From: Treponema sp.
Lineage (GTDB): Bacteria > Spirochaetota > Spirochaetia > Treponematales > Breznakiellaceae
NCBI GenBank assembly: GCA_009784995.1
Contig: WQXE01000027.1
Location: 1 to 17,785 of the forward strand
Length of the DNA stretch: 17,785 nt
Direction: 5' to 3'
Shown in pieces: positions 15,192-17,785 of the stretch. Under the pieces are notes generated by a model. The model was given only the letters and a program-made list of their open reading frames with translations. It made no database searches and was not told where the DNA came from. Both the position numbers and the translations under genes were made by a program. How positions within the stretch are numbered: the first letter of the stretch is position 1; each line of letters begins with the position of its first letter.

Positions 15192-15252
15192 GAAGATATC
15201 ATAACAAAAAAGAATAATATATTCTACTACGAATATGTTATAATATATAAAT
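15192..15252. promoter_or_regulatory. Divergent promoter region between alaS and the TPR gene
   Basis: 61 bases, very AT-rich, separating the two divergent starts. On the plus strand TATAAT (15239-15244) is eight bases before the TPR ATG, with no good -35. On the minus strand TATGAT lies about six bases before the alaS ATG. Neither gene has a clear SD. Both transcripts may have very short or no leaders. Confidence 0.4.
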
Positions 15253-16209
15253 ATGAAAATTAAGGTCATTTTTATAATTGTATTAATTGTTTCAGGTACT
15301 GTTATCTGGGGGCAGAGCAGCCCAAGAACAGCAGAGGAATTTTTTACCCGCGCTTTAATCAATATCTTTGAAAATGAATATGAGCTCGCGTTAAAAGATT
15401 TTAGCGAAGCTATTAATTTAAAACCGGATTTTGAATACGCGTTTGCTTTTAGAGGTGATTTATACCGAATGCTTGGGTTATATGATTTGGCAATACTGGA
15501 TTTAACCGACGCGATAAAAATCAATAATAACTTTTCATTTCCTTTTATAAGCCGGGGAGATGTGTATCGTGTAATAAACCAATACGATCTCGCGATCAAG
15601 GATTTAAACGAAGCCGCCAGAATTGAGCCGGATTTTTTTAATATTTATGTCGTTCGCGGTTCAACTTACCACGATCAAAGCCAGTATGAATTAGCGCTTC
15701 GTGATTTTAATGAAGCTCTTAGGTTAGACCCTGTTAACGCGAGAATTTATTCAACGCGGGGATCTATTCATTGGAGGCAGGGAAGGTATGAAGAAGCGTT
15801 AGACGATCTAAATGAAGCGGTCAGGGTTAATTCAAATGATTCGTACGCTTTTTTAAACCGCGGGATTGTATATTTAAGATTAAATAAACTGGAAGAAGCA
15901 ATCAGAGATTTATATGAAGTAATCAGGATTAACAGCGATAATATTAAAATTGATCGAAACCCCGCCTGGAATTTTACCAATAGAGGTGAAGCATTCAGAT
16001 TATTGGAACAATATGACGCGGCGATAGAAGATTTTAATGTATCAATAGGACTAAGAAACGGCGAAGGTTCTTCCTGGACTTACGGCAGGCGAGGGCTCGC
16101 GTATTGGGCATTGGGGCAAAGAGAACTCGCGATTAGTGATTTAGAAAGAGCTCTAAGTATGAACCCCACACTCGACTGGGTGATTACTGCTCTGCAAGAA
16201 ATAAACTAA
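15253..16209 (+). CDS. Exported protein with about eight TPR repeats
   Basis: A 318-aa protein. Signal peptide MKIKVIFIIVLIVSGTVIWG with cleavage near Q21; there is no Cys, so it is not a lipoprotein. The rest is a nearly uninterrupted array of 34-residue tetratricopeptide repeats beginning at about residues 25, 58, 92, 126, 160, 194, 236 and 273, each with the A-x-x-D-F/L-x-x-A-I/L core (for example ALKDFSEAINLKPD, AIKDLNEAARIEPD, ALRDFNEALRLDP). An eight-residue insertion breaks the array near 228. TPR arrays make concave peptide-binding surfaces; the partner is unknown. It is transcribed away from alaS. It is notably rich in CGCG at the DNA level compared with the left part of the window. 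Confidence 0.88.
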   Translation: MKIKVIFIIVLIVSGTVIWGQSSPRTAEEFFTRALINIFENEYELALKDFSEAINLKPDFEYAFAFRGDLYRMLGLYDLAILDLTDAIKINNNFSFPFISRGDVYRVINQYDLAIKDLNEAARIEPDFFNIYVVRGSTYHDQSQYELALRDFNEALRLDPVNARIYSTRGSIHWRQGRYEEALDDLNEAVRVNSNDSYAFLNRGIVYLRLNKLEEAIRDLYEVIRINSDNIKIDRNPAWNFTNRGEAFRLLEQYDAAIEDFNVSIGLRNGEGSSWTYGRRGLAYWALGQRELAISDLERALSMNPTLDWVITALQEIN

Positions 16210-16218
16210 AAATTTTAC

Positions 16219-16283
16219 CACGAACCACACGAACCATCACGAAAGTGTGCTTTTATATATTTTAATCTGCGTAAATCCGTGGA
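16219..16283. repeat. Dispersed-repeat-like spacer
   Basis: The gap between two convergent genes contains CCACGAACCACACGAACC followed, 20 bases later, by TTTAATCTGCGTAAATCCG and TGG. This pairing of a CACGAACC tandem with an AATCTGCGxAAATC word is one I recall from dispersed intergenic repeats in unrelated bacteria. The ends CCACG / CGTGG are inverted. There is no T-run, so it is not a typical terminator. Only one copy is in the window, so repetition is not shown here. Confidence 0.4.
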
Positions 16284-17785
16284 TTACTTCTTGACTTGAT
16301 TTACAGCGTCTTCGATGTTTGTAAGTTTTACATCGTCACAATCCGAATGAGTTTTGTCTGTATAAGCTGTTGTCGGAAGAGTAATGTTATCACGAGGGGT
16401 AAGCGCGCCTGTGGGGCATGTCGAAACGCAAAGACCGCAACTTATGCAGCTTTTTTCTTCGCCTAACGGAAGACTAAACGGCGGCTCGACAGTGGTTTCA
16501 AATCCGCGTCCGACAAAGCCGAATACTCCCGCTCCCGATTCAATGCAAATGCGTACACAGCGCGCGCAAAGGATACACTTGTTTCTGTCCCTTATGATAT
16601 ACTGATGGCTTGTGTCTATCGAATGTATTGTCTGTGATGTTTGCAAGCTCTCGCCGCTAAATGCTTCCTGCTGAGCTTTGTAAACAGTTGCATACTGGCG
16701 TAATTTACATTCGAGTGCGTCTGCGCATCCGCATTTAAGACATCTTTGCGCTTCTTTTTTTGCCAACTCCTGTGAATACCCAAGTTCAACTTCTTCAAAG
16801 TTATTATGTCTTTGCTGCTTTGTAAGCATTGGCATTTTTACTTTGTCGGCTTTTTCGATGGGTTCATTTTTTTCGTTTACAAAAGTAGCCGGGTCTATCT
16901 CTTTGTAATTTTTCGCTTTTATGTGGTTGTAGCCCTGGAAGCTGGTTTCATAAGAGAGCATACAGGGCTCTTTAATACCGTTCATATATTGAGACATAGC
17001 GAAAGCTGCTCTTTTTCCGCCTGCAATCGATAAAATTGCTGTTTTTGGACCTGTTACAGCATCCCCCGCGGCAAAAACACCCTCGATATTGGTCATAAAT
17101 GTATCTTTGTTAACTAATAAACAATCACGGTTAACAGAAACATTGCAATTTTCGTTTATAAAACTTAAATCCTGAGTTTGCCCGATTGCGGAAATTACAT
17201 AATCAACATCGATATTATATTCAGAACCGGCAACTGCTCTAGGCGATCTTCTGCCGGAAGCGTCCGGCTCGCCAAGTTCCATCTTTGTAAGTTTCATCGT
17301 TACGATAGAACCATTTTGCGAAACGCTTAAAGGGTTTGTTAAAATATTAAACTTGATTCCTTCCAATTGAGCTTCTTCAATTTCCATTTCGTCTGCCGGC
17401 ATTTCGGCTATTGTTCTTCGGTAAATTAGTTTGACATTTTCAGCGCCAAGACGAATCGCAGTTCTTACGCAGTCCATCGCTGTATTGCCGCCGCCAACAA
17501 CGGCTATTTTTTTACCGTTAAAATCGGGCTGTTTTCCTCTTGTAACATCACCAAGGAAATCAACGCCGATTAAAATATTTGAACAATCAGCTTCGCCGTC
17601 TATGCCTAACGGATAACCAACTTGCGATCCTACGGCAAGAAGAATCGAGCTGTAGCCGTCTGCCTTTAAACTGTTTACGGTAATATCTTTGCCAAAATCT
17701 TTGTTATAGATAATTTCCAAACCAAGCGATTTTATTATCTCCACTTCTTTATCAAGAATATCACGAGGCATACGATAAGACGGAA
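16284..17785 (-). CDS. GltD/NfnB-like FAD-NAD(P) oxidoreductase with ferredoxin tail (cut by right edge)
   Basis: The C-terminal 500 residues of a longer flavoprotein. The frame is open through the right edge: codons before the internal Met read PSYR, and PSYR-MPRDIL is the known mid-protein GltD-family segment. The visible Met is therefore not the start. Counting from that Met: NAD(P)H-binding GGGNTAMD (93-100) with YRR (117-119); FAD-site GVFAAGDAVTGP (231-242); cysteines C344, C347, C349 and C355; then two [4Fe-4S] motifs, C399/402/405/409 and C442/445/448/452. The GFVGRGFETTVEPPF segment between the clusters is typical of NuoG- and hydrogenase-linked subunits. It likely passes electrons between NAD(P)H, FAD and ferredoxin-type partners, perhaps with a hydrogenase, formate dehydrogenase or Nfn-like complex. 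The exact complex cannot be told without upstream genes. Confidence 0.88.
   Translation of the reverse strand, partial: PSYRMPRDILDKEVEIIKSLGLEIIYNKDFGKDITVNSLKADGYSSILLAVGSQVGYPLGIDGEADCSNILIGVDFLGDVTRGKQPDFNGKKIAVVGGGNTAMDCVRTAIRLGAENVKLIYRRTIAEMPADEMEIEEAQLEGIKFNILTNPLSVSQNGSIVTMKLTKMELGEPDASGRRSPRAVAGSEYNIDVDYVISAIGQTQDLSFINENCNVSVNRDCLLVNKDTFMTNIEGVFAAGDAVTGPKTAILSIAGGKRAAFAMSQYMNGIKEPCMLSYETSFQGYNHIKAKNYKEIDPATFVNEKNEPIEKADKVKMPMLTKQQRHNNFEEVELGYSQELAKKEAQRCLKCGCADALECKLRQYATVYKAQQEAFSGESLQTSQTIHSIDTSHQYIIRDRNKCILCARCVRICIESGAGVFGFVGRGFETTVEPPFSLPLGEEKSCISCGLCVSTCPTGALTPRDNITLPTTAYTDKTHSDCDDVKLTNIEDAVNQVKK

Noticed and set aside
15192..15599. Upstream extension of the alaS frame by 136 codons
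   Set aside because: It is antisense to the clear TPR gene, and AlaRS homology begins at the ATG at 15191.
16271..16314. GTAAATC ... GATTTAC inverted repeat as a convergent terminator
   Set aside because: Seven-base arms are about 30 bases apart, one arm is within the flavoprotein gene's last codons, and no T-run follows.
1..17785. CRISPR array, tRNA, rRNA or transposase gene
   Set aside because: No regularly spaced direct repeats, cloverleaf-like sequence, rRNA signature or transposase motif was seen on either strand.

Overview
The window looks like a chromosomal segment of a Treponema-like spirochaete with moderately AT-rich DNA. Reasons: (i) the run alaS - PpiC-type foldase - nusB - TPR membrane protein - groES, all on the minus strand, matches the gene order I recall from T. 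pallidum (TP1017 back to TP1013; from memory, not checked); (ii) groES stands without groEL; (iii) AlaRS is short (601 aa) and lacks the C-terminal C-Ala region; (iv) there are many lipoproteins and TPR proteins with short, relaxed lipoboxes.

Layout from left to right. 1-1446 (minus): a MoxR-type AAA+ ATPase followed by the start of a DUF2201-like putative metallopeptidase cut by the left edge. 1447-1760: gene debris, including a 35-codon stump of an M16C (PreP-like) peptidase gene on the plus strand. 1732-2215 (minus): two small genes, one a DUF3791 protein, with a promoter placed for a leaderless mRNA. 2267-6147 (minus): a tightly packed five-gene envelope operon (DUF4230-like protein, lipoprotein with a transglutaminase-like domain, polytopic membrane protein, single-span protein, four-span protein). 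6161-6400 (minus): a tiny membrane protein with its own strong promoter and a stop-separated hydrophobic tail. 6440-9741 (minus): SH3-domain lipoprotein and ABC-F ATPase. 9745-15191 (minus): groES with its own promoter and terminator, then the housekeeping unit alaS / foldase / nusB / TPR protein. 15253-16209 (plus): exported eight-TPR protein, divergent from alaS. 16210-16283: a short repeat-like spacer. 16284-17785 (minus): the C-terminal half of a GltD/NfnB-like flavoprotein with two [4Fe-4S] ferredoxin clusters, cut by the right edge.

The right two thirds is conserved housekeeping DNA (translation, transcription antitermination, protein folding, electron transfer). The left third is accessory. 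It has lower GC, far fewer CGCG tetranucleotides, gene debris, small toxin-antitoxin-like genes and an unrecognised envelope operon. The best candidate for something undescribed is that operon (2267-6147), which joins a membrane-anchored transglutaminase-like lipoprotein to DUF4230-like and polytopic membrane proteins, close to a MoxR/metallopeptidase pair. No rRNA, tRNA, CRISPR array or transposase gene was seen.
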